From Phoronis australis (Eukaryota; Phoronida; Phoronidae): 64,000 nt of DNA. The notes beneath the pieces were generated by a model. That model ran no database searches. It was not told the origin of the DNA and saw only the letters and a program-made list of their open reading frames with translations. Where the stretch lies: the NCBI GenBank assembly GCA_002633005.1, contig NMRA01000803.1, forward strand, positions 5,408 to 69,407, read 5' to 3'. Shown here piece after piece: positions 23,267 to 35,850 of the stretch (its first letter is position 1; every line of letters begins with the position of its first letter). The position numbers and the translations under genes are program-made.

Positions 23267-26200
23267 CTGCGCGTCAATAAACAATGCAATATGCGGACAG
23301 AGTCATTTGCCTTTTGCTGATTCACCGGACTATTGCCGCAAGCAAATGTATTTGCTTCGCTTACATTCGTACATTAATCTACGAATCGGAATACCTCGGG
23401 TGTTTTCGCAGCATCAAATTTGTCTGCCCCGAAATAACGCGCCGAACATGACGGTGACATCCCGTTGCTCCCAACTTGTTCGATTGTATAGCCCAACAAC
23501 AAGTTGGGAAGTTTACTCCCCCCCCCCCCTCCGTAGTCAATTAACTCCATTCTGGCGTTGATGGTTGGAAGGCCTGCGCTCTTTTGTTTGATAATTGCTC
23601 TAATCTCCGATCAGATTGTATCTAGCCTGACTGGGGTGGGCTGATAAAAATGAAAGTTAAGTTAATTCAGATATTATCGCACGTTCAGCATCCCTCACGT
23701 CTGGAAAAGTTACTGAACGACAGGACGCTGTAATGAGGTGAGATTAAACATGTTTACTTCGGCAGAGGTAGGTTTATTCCACGGTTTATCAATGTTCAAA
23801 CGCACCTATGACGCCAGGGCGGCGCGCCATACGGGACTGGGGCCATAGCCCCCACCTATTTCCGGTGCGGCGCTGCCCTTGCTCTCATATGCAGCGCAGA
23901 CGAGTAGTGGGGCTGGGGGGCGTTCTATAACTACCCCCACTTATTTCACATGCTGCACCGCCCATGTGACGTGGTTGACCAAGAATAACAAATAAATCAT
24001 GGGCCCTCACTAAACTTTCCGAAAATCAAGGCAATTCTACGTCGCGCAACACTATATGTATGTACATGTATTCCCGATGAGATCAGAACGCGACCACTTG
24101 AGAATTCTTCAGCGTGCTGTTAATTTCAACATCGTGGCGTTTGCACAGCCAGTGATCAAGAAATATTCCCATATTCCAAATAGAGGTTTCCGATTCAGTG
24201 ACGTTATAAAACGATTCTGATTGGATTACACATCGGCATTGTTTGATCACACATCCATCCATATGACCTTACTTCACTATAAGCAGTCATATTTTAGTAT
24301 CTAATTGAATGGAGAGACCTCAAAATTCAAAGTTTCAAAACACAGAAGGTGGTGTTAAACCTTGGAACTTGGAGTTGCGTTTGGGATGTTGAGCACCTTA
24401 AATTTGAAGTCGCCATGTCGACGAGGGGGATTTCTTCTTACACACCAGCAGCGCTGATAGTTGTTTTTCAAATACCCTGTGGTGCTGTGATCGCGGGCTC
24501 CTAAGGCATTCGCTGACGTCACTGAAAACTCGGAGGCATGATAGATTATAGACAGCAGATTTGCAACTCGGACATTTTCTTGCGAGATATCCTAGAGGAG
24601 GCGCCACCCTTCTAAATTACCAATTTCAGTTTCCGATTAGTGTATTGTGACGGGAAATTCTCCCATATATTTTACTGTCTAGTAAAACGAAAAAAAAATA
24701 AATTCGACATTAAAACGCTGTTCAAAGTCCTCCAATAGTAAAATTGTTGGTACTGTGAGTACTTTTGGCGATGTTACTGGTCATGTAATTGCTAAATTCA
24801 AACTTCAGTGCTGCAAACATTTAGCCCTTTACATTTCGCCTGTGTGACCGAACACCCGACCACACAACGGCCGACCATGATTAGCAGACGACGTACTTGC
24901 CTGAAGTAAAACTTGCTAATTTTGCCAGGTGTCGCAATTGAATAATGACGTCACGACTTATGCGTAAGCTCATAGCTTTCGTCTATTGAAAATATATGGA
25001 GTTGGCGGTCCATGTCTATGGAGACATGTATAAACCTGGGATGGGTTCCGTATACGCAAAATTTTGAGTAGTGAAACTTGTGTGATCACGTAATTGGTTT
25101 GCATGGAGATATCTCGGCAGACCATGCATTAATTACCTTGCTTTTTAGGACGTTCTTGGGTTTACGGAATGACGCAGGCCTAGCATCATACAGCCAATCA
25201 GGCTCCAGTTTGAAAATCACGTGAGTTACAGCCTGGCTGAAGTCTGCACAGGTACAGATAACGTTCAGCTACGGGGTGGCATCAGCTTCGTCCACGAGCC
25301 TCAAGATGACGATATGATCTGTTTCGCCATTGAGGCTGTATCCCTTATGTGCGCAGATTGGTGGTGCACGACATTGACCGCTGACAAGAGCGACACATGA
25401 AACCTTCAACCATCTGACGATTCTCGTACTTACTTCTTTAAGGTGATGTGATAAATTTAATTATTTTCCACCAGAAGCTAAACAAGATCAAAACGCAAAT
25501 TTTCACTCTCTCCGCAGGCGTTGTTGGCTACCATTCGTGATTTGGAAGTAGAGGACGCCGTTTTCATTATTGTTTGAAATAAAAGGCCACACGCGTACTT
25601 ATTGTCAATTATTGACAGCACCATACAAATTGTCCTGATCTAAACCTAAATTGCGGCATAAACACCACTCATGTTGATTTTTGTATTATATTAGAGCAAT
25701 TTGCAGAGGTGATATAACTTGAATTAATAGAGCTTGCGATATTAAGGCGATTTCTGTAAAAACATGTCAGAATTCTACTAGGTAAATTTCTCCTCACCAA
25801 GCCGCAAATGGCTTATCAGCGCCATCGCCAGGCTTGGGGACGAGGCTGAGGTGACATTTGGGCAACGAAAATAAGTGTGCGCTGTCCAGACGACTGTCCC
25901 GGCGACAGTCGTTCAGTTGCTCATGACGAGAATGGACAGTCCTGCCATTTGACTTCATCCGGAACACTTAGGCGTTTTCGTTGCCTCAAATTTCCTCTCG
26001 GAGATGAATGATATCTGCATGTGTAAACTTCAGCCATGGCATTCTTCAGACTGAAAGTCGCACTAATGATTTTCCAAATGATTAAAGTCTGCACATGTAC
26101 AGATAGCTTTTACATCTGAGAAGAATTTGGAGACTGCGAAAAAACCCAGACTTGTTCTGGACGATACAGCTGTATGTAGAACGTACACGTTTCTGACATA

Positions 26201-27640
26201 CGCCGAACATGGTTTCAAGAGACATTTGTTTTGCCTAATTATCATAAATCTAGTTTTAACGATTAATCTCCACTTATAATGATGGCACGGCAACAAGTCC
26301 GAACATGATTTTCAATTAAAGTCGCAAATCAAGAGGTTTATTTTTAAAACGGCGGTGAATCATCCACCTGCTTCAGCCGGTCAAAAAATGCCTTGCGAAC
26401 ACAATATTGTAATTTACAGCTTATGAACGTTTATCTGCGTTTCTACAGCAATATGCCTACTTACTTGCTGCCACATCCGGGGTATTGTAAAGTACGTAAT
26501 ATTCGGCGTCGCCAAGCGGGAGAGAAACAGCGCCTGCGTTATCGCCAACAGGGTCTTGCGGTAACTCTGAGGCGACTTGGTAGGAAGCTGAAAGTAAAAG
26601 AGAGAAATTGACATTGCCGCTACGTGCCAAGTCACGATCCAGAAATCTGTCACTCTATCGATCAACCTCACTTTAAAGCTTCCAACATTTGTCCATTTTT
26701 AACCTCATTGTCAATTCCCCACTGATCGCGAACGGAAATCATTTCCAAGATCTTCCCGGCATTCTCCCCACACTCAGCTTTAACAGTTAATTAGACACAG
26801 GGTGCACTCGCAGCTGAAATGTTCAAACTGAGAAATCCAGACACTATATGACGCAACCATTAAAGTTTTGCTCCCGGGAGTTGACAGGAAACTTGAATTT
26901 ATTTTTAAGGATTTTTCGTTCTACATTTGTGCCGGCGAACTCTTATTCTGTGTTCGATTGCAGTAACAGTTTACGTGGACGAGTCCTAGCTTGCACTTGA
27001 TGACACCGGAAGGCGGAAGACACTGTAAGTTCAGTGTCGCAACTCGAAATTTCAAGTTTTTATTCCAGTTTGTAACTCGAATGAAGGAGTCGCCAGATGC
27101 AAACTTGAACTAATCAGTCCATTCCATATGGTACTCGAACACAGAAAACACTTATTGCGACTTCCCTTAATGTAAGTGCGGGTTTCTTTGTTCAGCCTTA
27201 ACGATATTGTGAGAAACGTCTTGACAGTTGTGGATGCAGAGTAGGACTCATTTTTTGGAAACGAGGTGGTTGAGATTAAAAATCTTGTTTGATTATTTCT
27301 GATCTATCGGAAAGCTCGGTATTGTTTGTAAATATCGATAACTACATCCGTCTGTAGTTTGTCACGAAGAACTGCCTCCCGTTCAGCAACGCTAGGACCT
27401 CGCTAAAAAGCAAGACTTCTCGAGATTACGTGAGATATTGCCGTGCATTTTAAATAAGAGCACGTGACTTTGACTAGGTTTTAGCTAGGTCCTAGCGTAG
27501 GTCCTAGCGTCTACTGAACGCACGCCAGGATTCAGACTATAATCTTTTACTTGTGACTTACATCTAAATGTGAGGATACCCAACGTGTTATCATTTTTGT
27601 CTTTTTGAGAATATTCCTTTCCAAAGAACTGGGGCTCGCA
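23267..27640. other. Region upstream of the metalloprotease exons
   Basis: It should contain the missing signal-peptide exon and promoter, but I could not find an ATG, hydrophobic segment and donor in phase. A C-run lies at 23519-23530. A possible GC-rich MITE (CAGGGCGGCG to CACCGCCC, about 23815-23967) is weakly supported. At about 26990-27110 an imperfect inverted repeat around TTGCACTTGATGACACC resembles sequence near 18.85 kb and 51.5 kb. Confidence 0.4.
23465..23645. repeat. Dispersed repeat, inverted partner at 28970-29165
   Basis: Plus-strand blocks such as GTTCGATTGTATAGCC, TTAACTCCATTCTGGC and GATAATTGCTCTAATCTCC reappear as their reverse complement at 28970-29165. This copy has lost its frame and carries the C-run. 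Confidence 0.75.
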
Positions 27641-27791
27641 GTGACGGATTTCGGGGGACCAAGGAGGCCATGGCCCAACTAAAGTTCTCCCAAATTCCAT
27701 TTGACAATTTGGGGGTTCAGATGTCTGACGGGCAATATTCTGGCTAATACTCTGCTCTGTCCCCCTTACTCAAAATCCTGGATCCGCCCCT
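27641..27791. mobile_element. hAT-type MITE
   Basis: It begins GTGACGGATTTCGGGGGACC and ends CAAAATCCTGGATCCGCCCC. The right end is almost identical to that of the copy at 5364-5502. Non-coding. Confidence 0.6.
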
Positions 27792-30345
27792 TTCTCGTTC
27801 CTAGACATAAGCTCAAAAACTGATTTAAGTTTAATTTTGAAGGTAGACATTTTTCGAGAGCTAGCGGTTAGTAGGCTATGGCTGCGGTCACAATTTTAAG
27901 TGGAACGCCGGGGCCCCAATATTCAGTGACATAACTGAGTGATTTGAACTAGGTTTCATTGAAAGTGGGTTGTATGGAGAAAACGGCCACCGTCGAAGTC
28001 AGCGATGTTTAATACGCGCTTTTTGTGCGATGTAGCAAAGGAGTTAATATACCAAATTTGCTTATCTGCCTACAAGCACGCGTGTTGTTGACAGCGAGCT
28101 GCAACACAAAATGTCGCCTCCTGTGACACGTGGCTTCACGTCCATTAGTTCTAGAATGTCCATCTTTCTTATGTATATGTGCTTCGGATTAACGAACATT
28201 GACCAAATAGCAATTTTAATTGATATTTTATCTTAAAAGGTAATAGAAAGAGAAAGTGCATGTTTTTGAAGTCCGAAAGGGAGACAGTGGGCTTTTTTCG
28301 GACTATTGCCCCCAACTATGGACCTAGACCCGATTTGAGCAAAATAATCATGTCCTTTCACAGCGCCAAAATATTTTCTATTTCCCCAGCTATGACTCCC
28401 ATTTTACGTATACACGTCACGACTTGATCTGTTGTTACCACCACTATTTCAACCAGAGGTTTGACATCATGGGAACAATGATATTTCTTTCAGCTTTTAG
28501 CTGTTTAAAACACTTTACTATGTTGCCACTTTTTTAAACTACTGGATCTCCCTTCTCAAAGGTGATCTTCTGATGTTGCACTGGAAAAATCAGTCAACCT
28601 GCCCTCAAACACATGCGTGTTTTTATTTCCTTCCACCACAATGTCATTAAGAAGTTATGACGGCTTTTTTTCCGTTCAGTGACTTTACCAGACGTACAGG
28701 GTAGTGAGCGTGTGATAACATCTAGCTTCTTTGTTAACTGCCAAGCACAGTCTTTTGTCTAATATGACAACAGGCAGGCCAATTATCTAACAGACCACAT
28801 GTGAACACAGTCAAACCCAGACCGACTTAGTACATTCGGAAAGAATAGATTGTCGTAACTTCAGTTGTAGTTGGGCGATTTTGGCAATTCAAACAATAAA
28901 CATGACCACCATTTGACGAGGATTTCAGAAATGCAATTGGTTTATGTTCAAATATGTTATAACTTAACTTTATTTTTAACAGCACATCCCAGTCGGGCTA
29001 GATATATTCTTACTGGAGATTAGAGCAATTATCGAACAAAAGAGAGCTGACCCTCCTACCATGAATGCCAGAATGGAGTTAATCAGTCGTGTAAGATATT
29101 GGCTACAGGGGTGTTCTTCCCAACTTGCTGTTTGGCTATAGAATCGAACAAATTGAAAGCAACGGGAAAACGCCGTAATGAATTCGTAACTAAGGTGGTA
29201 GACAGAACCCGTCGGCATCAGAAACTTTGGTCTTGCCTCCTTTTTTGTGGAGCATTAGCCATTACTACAAGGCAGTAAAACACTGTCTGAAATAAATCAA
29301 ACAATCATAGACTGAAACGGCTGTTTTTCTGTCAAATTGGCTTCTGAAATTGAATTCTCCGTGACAAAATTTTCATTGTCGTTTGTTCTCGAGCAAATGC
29401 GATAAGTTTTAGTCAACATACGATGTCATTGTTTCTGTTGTGCTTACAGGGTACTAGGAACCAGTAGCAGGGTACCAAGGGAAGTGTGTTTACTGTAATG
29501 GCGGACACACAATTGGGTGTGACCTGTGAGCGCCAACAGAAGAGTGCAAGAACGCTTTAACAATAAAAACGTATTACCTAATCCTGGAAACTCTTTTCGT
29601 CTGGAGTTGAAAGTGTACGGGGTACATTTTTGACTATACCATGAAACTACTCATGTTAAAAAACAAGGGAACGTAGATAGGAACACATCTATAAATTCGA
29701 GCTGGCATATTTGATAGAATTCCATTCAAACAATCCGAGAAAGAAGGCGTTAAATTTATGAACCGTTTTCCTCCGTGTGACAAATACCATGCAAACTCAT
29801 GAAATATGACGTCGCTTTCGTAAAATGTAACAATGCTACATTTATTGCGTGTGCATTCGACGTAAATTGTAGCAATTACATAAAATGTAACAACCTTCTT
29901 ACATTTTAGGAGAGGCCTAACAATGTAAAATGTAACGATGACGTATCAGGCGTATCAGGATATTGTGTTGTCGCTGAAATATATCTTTCCTGCTGGCAGT
30001 TTCGATAGCTCATTATACTTCACTAGCTGCTGTCTTAATCATCACTCAATGGGTTGTTTTTTTACAGTTCCTGGTATCCCAAAGTTTTAGTGTTATCAGC
30101 TATATTCCAAAATGCTCACTTTCCGCCACCATCCATTTGGCATTTATTGTAACCTTGTTATTATTTTTGAGCAAGGAGACAGTTCAGTGTATTACGGAAA
30201 TACAAGAATTCGCCATGGACTGCAAACTAAGCACGTGATCACACCTTTGTTATCAAAATTCTTGATTCTACAAAACTCTACCTAGACTTAACCGGGATCT
30301 TCATTGTCTAATCAGCAAAGTTCGGTAGCAGCCCTTCGCTAATAT
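27792..30345. other. Gene-poor sequence
   Basis: It contains the inverted repeat partner at 28970-29165. At about 29820-29940 the words TAAAATGTAACA and TGTTACATTTTA recur in both orientations and may be a decayed MITE. No exon or RNA gene was recognised. Confidence 0.45.
28970..29165 (-). repeat. Dispersed repeat with an open frame containing a hydrophobic segment
   Basis: Inverted partner of 23465-23645. On the minus strand this copy is open and encodes a hydrophobic, membrane-like stretch (ILAFMVGGSALFCSIIALIS). It may be a fragment of a membrane-protein gene or of a coding mobile element. Family not recognised. Confidence 0.4.
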
Positions 30346-30477
30346 AAACTTAGATGAAAACACGACTAAACATTTTGTTTGAAAACTTGATAGAGTCACT
30401 CATAGTGTCGAAAGGAGATTGTTTTGACATTACGAGCTTTCAAACAAAAAGTTTAGTCATGTTTTCAACGAAGTTTG
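30346..30477. mobile_element. Small MITE with long inverted repeats
   Basis: Arms of about 46 bp read ATAAACTTAGATGAAAACAC on the left and, as reverse complement, ATACAAACTTCGTTGAAAAC on the right. The spacer is about 40 bp. Both arms contain GACTAAAC and TTTGTTTGAAA. No coding capacity. Confidence 0.75.
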
Positions 30478-30536
30478 TATTCTCTAATTAATATATCACA
30501 CGTTTGCAACAGAAATGCGTGGATGATATTTCTGGG

Positions 30537-31085
30537 TTTTTGTCTGTGACAGGCCATTTAGTAACCAGTAACTTCTATGTCAATGACATGGAATTGTTTA
30601 TTGTGATACCTCGAATACATGAGCTAGCTCCCTTTTGGGCGTAGTTTTTAAGTTTCTGGCGGACATTTTCCAGAGGACAGTTTGTCTGTCATGGGTCATC
30701 CAGTGTTCATTGCGGCACGATTTGCTGGTTTCAAGTCAGCCGGTACTTCGAATATATAAGGTAGCTCAAACTTTCAATGACATACCCGGCGTGGTTGCGA
30801 TTTTTGGGGATTCTGGCGGGCACAAAACCAGATTGTATTTTCTTTGTCATAGGGCATTTAGTGATCAGTGGCATGTATTGAATCACATGGAATTGGTTTT
30901 TATGGTACCTCTAATGTGTGAGCTAGCTCATTTATTGGGGGTGCTTTTTGGGTTCCTGGCGCACGCTTTCAAGAGTGAAGTTTGTCTGTCATGGGTCATT
31001 CGGTGTTCATTGCGGAACTATTATTCGTTTTAAATCAGTTTTAGCTGGTACCTGGAATACTGAACTAATATAGCTCATTTATGGC
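30537..31085. repeat. Two-unit tandem repeat of about 300 bp
   Basis: The order of landmarks GGCATTTAGTGATCAGT, ATGAGCTAGCTC, TTCTGGCGGACA and TTTGTCTGTCATGGGTCAT in 30537-30835 is repeated, with moderate divergence, in 30836-31085. The open frame of 132 codons across it follows from the repeat and resembles no known protein. Confidence 0.75.
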
Positions 31086-31234
31086 CTCCTTGCAGGTCCC
31101 CAGGGGTCACACCCAGAGTGCAGACAACGACAGAAGTCCATTTCTGTACATACTTCGAGGTAATTTCTAAGTGCTCTTATGGTCTGATGTTGATACCTCG
31201 TTCATCTATGCTTAGTGTTCTGGGCTGCCGGTCC

Positions 31235-32210
31235 ACGAGCGAAACTCACGAGAGACTACCGATCGTCAAGCTCTTAATGAAAGTTCTATTTTTTCAGAAA
31301 ATGATCTGGTATTTCCATTTGACGTCATGTATTAGATAATGTACTAATTGTGTCATCAAAGTGCTTGTATTTCGTTGTTCGTGAGACTGAGTTGGACAAA
31401 GATTTACTGGATCTAGGCCCTACATCGCAACAACACTAGGCCTATCACAATCCCGAGTTGGAACGCGTTGACTGAGCTACCCGAGTCAAATGCCCAGTCT
31501 AACAAGATTTACAAGTTTTTTAACATTAGTTTGATCCTCTGCTTGGCTTGTCCGCAACACTGGCCATCGGCATTGCCAAGGTTCCACTTACCGTAGGCAC
31601 CGAGTAATCTTTACCACATCTGAAGGTCACAATGCTGCAAAGCATTAGCAATTTTACACTTTCTGTAAATCCGCAATTCTAGTCACAAAAATCTACCATC
31701 GATGTAAGACCGTAGTTACAAGTATTAGCACATGATTTATAATTTCAGTTTACGTTCTACCCGGTGACCAAGCAGAGCCTAAACGCTTACCCAGAAGAAC
31801 GAGGAGCGCACTTGCCGCAAACATGTTGATAGACCTACGTGTGGTGCGTTATCGGAGTCGTGAAGTACGTGAGAACTGGCCATGCAGCTTCGGGTTATAT
31901 GGTTTGTCGCGCCCACCAATGAGCAAAAGCGTCGCCAATGGACAACACGGGCATGCGTATAGTCGTGTGTCTGTCACATATGGCTTACCCTTACTGATAA
32001 ACTTTGAATGTTCAACTACATGTACGATATTCACACATCCCCACGAAACTCAGTAGTGGACGACTAAGTTCCTCGTGCTGAACTCGGCATGTTGAATTTG
32101 TTTCTTTTTACTGTTTGATTTTGATAGATGTAAATAAAAGGGGTACACTTTTCAAAGCATAGTCAGATTATCCATGGAGCTAACTAAGCAGCTGTAGCTT
32201 GGGTGCCCCG
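31235..32210. repeat. Segmental duplication, older partial copy C
   Basis: This matches the first 1.2 kb of copies A and B, from CGAAACTCACGAGAGACTAC through the minus-strand signal-peptide exon to the AAGCAGCTG(C)TAGCTTGG motif. There are many substitutions and indels, so it predates the A/B duplication. It lies in the same orientation. Confidence 0.85.
31791..31824 (-). CDS. Signal-peptide first exon, copy C
   Basis: Same 34-nt length as copies A and B, same CTGG|GTAAGC donor, and an upstream CATATAACCC TATA-like box. It reads MFAASALLVLL, differing from A and B only by conservative changes (Val to Leu, Ile to Val, and one silent change) while the surrounding sequence has diverged more. 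Downstream, TGCCTACG|GTAAGT near 31590 may be the donor of a short second exon. Copies A and B have CTAGGT at that place. The gene product is unknown. Confidence 0.5.
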
Positions 32211-33260
32211 CACAAAATAGGGCCACAAGGTTCCCCCTTCCCTTCCCCGTCTCAATCGAAAGATGTTTCAGTGGCTACGGCCAGCAACGTGCCGTGTGGA
32301 ATTGATATGACAGGGACTAGAACAGTAAGTTGTTTAGGAGCCCTGTTTGAGTGGGACTTCGGTCAAAGGTCATAGACCAAAAAGTGACATTATACGCCTA
32401 CCGAATGGAAGTGTCAGTGACGTCACAGGTCATTACGTAATAGGTTTAATTGGACCTGCTAGAAAGGGGCCTCGATCCAATTAGGTCAAGATCATGTGTG
32501 TAACTGGAAGTCGTCGGTAAACCGGACAGAAGAAAACGAGGCTTACGGTATGCACACGCATGGTTTATAAGTTGGAATTCGAAGAGTACTACTACCGGGA
32601 TTATGTGACGCATCTGCACACTCGAGTCATTTACGAATCAGTACGTCAGATATGGGTGTGCCCATCTTATGGAGAACAGTAATATTTTAATTATTTCCCA
32701 GATTGTTGGGGACAAATTTAGCAAAGAACAATTTCACTTGTCGGTCATATTATGTGCGAACTGAATAATTATGTATCGTGGCCAAGATATTATTACGAAC
32801 GTGGCCTTTCAATTCATGAACAGACAAACCATCTACGCCTTTGCCTCTGGCTGCCATGGGTTTGTTCCTGGTAATCAACGAATGCCATCAGCATTTGCAC
32901 ACATCAGAACTGTATTTCGATGCTGTAGGTGCTGAGTTGAGTACATGTGATTCGTTACTGATACCCGCTGATTCAAAACTAAGACATTTGGCAGTTGAAA
33001 TTACCACTCTGTAACTTCAAACGGGTTTTCCTCAAGAATTAACTTTCCAGGTTCGCTCCTCTGAATGCTCCTACAGTGTAATTTATAGACAGCATTTTCT
33101 TTACTACGCGTTTTAACAGTGATCATTCACACATTTTTCACGTCTCATGAGAACAATGAAAAACAAATGTTCTTCAATATAAATTTTCGCCTTACTTATA
33201 CAGATATCAGTTTGAGTTGTGATCCCAATGTAAACTGCTGATTTAATGCTATACTCCACC
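32211..33260. other. Unassigned sequence
   Basis: No exon, repeat family or RNA gene was recognised between copy C and the LINE. Confidence 0.4.
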
Positions 33261-33267
33261 CGTGCTT

Positions 33268-35420
33268 GTTTAAATGATTTTAGTAAGTACGAAAAGTAGA
33301 CGAGGTGTACAGCGTACTTCGCCCTGTTTTAAAACTGGTTTGGCTTCAATTGACTTTGAGTCAGTCTTAGATAACAATTTGTCACAAAATCATAACAACA
33401 ATTATAGCCACTTAAGAACAATAATTTTAGATTTGGTAAATAAACATTTTCACTCTAAAACCAAACGTTTCAAGAAGCATAAACATAAACTACATTGGAC
33501 ATGTCAAAACAATATATGTGCGAGACAAAATCTATAAAAAAAGAAAACCACACCTTCTGGTTTTATTTTTCTCGCATTTACTCATTAAAACTGAGAAATT
33601 ATAACAGTATACGTAAGTTTGTAATAGAAGAACCAAATGTATGTACAATGAAAAACAGTTCAAGCAGCACAAAAATGATTTACGTCAAACTTGGCAAGTC
33701 ATCAAAAACGCAATTTCTAATCCATCGTTCTGAACTGTTCTCCCACAGTTTATCACCTCTACTGCATCTGGACACACTACTATTAAACAAATCAGTTCAA
33801 CAACTATTTAATTAACATTGGAAAAAATTGGCTTCTCAAATATCGATATGGAATGAACGTTTCGAAAATTATCTTGATGGTTCCCCTGACTCTATATTTA
33901 CGTTTCAATCCGTTGATGATGTCGAAGTACTAAAGGCAATGAAAAATCTAAAATCAAAATCCACTACAGATTGTGATGGCCTATCGTGTTCATTTGTAAA
34001 AAATACTCGAACTTATTATTCAAACCAATTTCTATGATTATAAACCAATCCCTACGCACAGGTATTTTCCCCCATGGTTTGAAGGTAGCTAAGGTAATCC
34101 CTATTTATAAAGGTAATGACACTGACAGTCACTCTCTTGTTAACTACAGACCAATATCTACCTATTATTTCCAAAGTTTTTAAAAAAACTGTTCATGATC
34201 AAGTCTATTCATATTTTCTCATAACAATCTTCTATATAAGTCCCAGTATGGTTTCAGACCTAACCACTCCACTGAACTCGCGGCTACTGAATTCGTCCAC
34301 TCTCTTTACAAAGCCTTATACAAAGTTTGAACCCTATTTCCCTATTCATGGATCTTTTTAAAGCCTTTGATACCATTGATCACGATATCCTATTAAACAT
34401 TAAAGCAATACGGGTTTTCTAGTAACGAGTTTTATTGGCTTCAATGCTACCTTGAAAACAGAAAGCAGTTTGTCTGTCTTGATACTGTCACTTCATCCCA
34501 ACTTGGCATTTCTACAGGTGTACAACAGGGATCTAGTCTAAGACCTCTCCTATTTTTAGTCTATGTAAATGACATCACTTCCTTCGCTAAGGCACAGTTC
34601 GTTATGTACGCAAACGACACATGCCTGTTAATTCCTTTCGGTGTAAACAAAAATCATAGCGTGTCAGCGATCAAATCATCAGAATTAATAATACTCTCTA
34701 CAAGATGTTTTTGATTGGTTAAATACCAATAAATTATCGCTCAACACAAGTAAAACTAAATTTATGCTATTTCGATTTCCACAGTTTTGGCAATTTCGTT
34801 AAAAATTTCCTGAGCATGCTTGTTCCAGGAAAGATGACTGTCTACAAAAATTCCTAAAAACTCGAAATTTTCAACTCTGTTAATAATTTCATTGTGGTTT
34901 TGATTAGAGGAATGTCATCCACAAACACACACTCCTGATGATATACAATGCTCTTATACTGTCACATCTATATTTTGGAGTAACACTATGGGGGTTCAAT
35001 AATTGTACGAGACTGAAACTTCTGAAGAAAGAGAGCTTTGGGAAATGTTACCAATTCTTCGTTTTTTCACAAACAGAAACAATTTGCAGGGAAATCAGAA
35101 CACGTCTTCTTGACGACATATTTAACCAAGCTTGCCTTAAATTCTTCTACAAATTCAAACATAGTCAATTGCCTATTTACTTTTATGGTAACATTTTTTT
35201 CTAATTCCATTGGTCACCAAGAGATCTTCCTAGAATATGCAGTCAACAACCCACCCTAAAACTGCCCACCTACAACAGATACAGTTGTGAAAATTCATTA
35301 ATGTTCAAAATACCAAATCTAATAAACACTGGGTCCATCCAAGACGTGTAACAGACAAAATCGACACGCATAGCTTAAATGGGTTCTCCATGTATTTAAA
35401 AACTTACATATTTTAAGGGC
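33268..35420 (+). pseudogene. Decayed non-LTR retrotransposon (CR1/Jockey-type reverse transcriptase)
   Basis: Broken plus-strand frames follow the order of a LINE ORF2. First is a linker with KQFKQHKNDLRQTWQ-like sequence, next KSKSTTDCDGLSC, then LRTGIFPHGLKVAKVIPIYK and VNYRPIS. After that come YGFRPNHSTELAA and YLENRKQFVCL, next GVQQGSSLRPLLFLVYVNDI, and then the catalytic site as YANDT where active elements have F/YADDT. The end is IYNALILSHLYFGVTLWG. Many frameshifts and stops, and the changed catalytic motif, show it is dead. The endonuclease part is missing, so it is 5'-truncated. An internal segment, 34775-34920, is inverted. Confidence 0.88.
34775..34920 (-). repeat. Inverted segment inside the LINE
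   Basis: The minus strand of this segment reads NRVENFEFLGIFVDSHLSWN followed by KHAQEIFNEIAK. That is the block expected in this element between the FMLFRFP segment before it and the IYNALILSH segment after it, but here it is flipped. The left breakpoint lies in CTATTTCGATTTCCACAG. Confidence 0.75.
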
Positions 35421-35779
35421 TTAAAAGCACTTACAGCTCTCAGTGTAACGTTCTACATTGCTATCCATGTTGTAATTGAAGTAACCGTGAACACAAGTCT
35501 TACATCTTAGTCAAATGTTTCTCTAACCGTGCGGTTTCCCTTGTATCATCTCTATGTTTAATTCTTTGTAACCTGCAATTAAATTACGTTTTTAAATAAA
35601 CTCGCATTGTATTTTATTTCTTCGTAGATGTACTTTTTGTTGTTATCTATATTGCTCTTCTTAATTGTTAATAACTATTTAATTTATTGTTACTCGGTGG
35701 TCAGCTATCAGCGGCCCGTGCCTTCGCTGGTCACCCAATCATATAACAATGTAGGTTTTTATATGATTTAAAAATAAAC

Positions 35780-35850
35780 TCTCTCTCTCTCTCCCTCTCT
35801 CTCTCCCTCCCTCCCTCCCTCTCTCCCTCTCCCTCTCTNTCCCCCCTCCC
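35780..35850. repeat. CT/CCCT simple repeat with N
   Basis: A run of CT dinucleotides grades into CCCT units, with a single N at 35839. It follows the LINE 3' region. Confidence 0.95.

Noticed and set aside
30635-31033. 132-codon frame
   Set aside because: It lies across a two-unit tandem repeat and resembles no protein.
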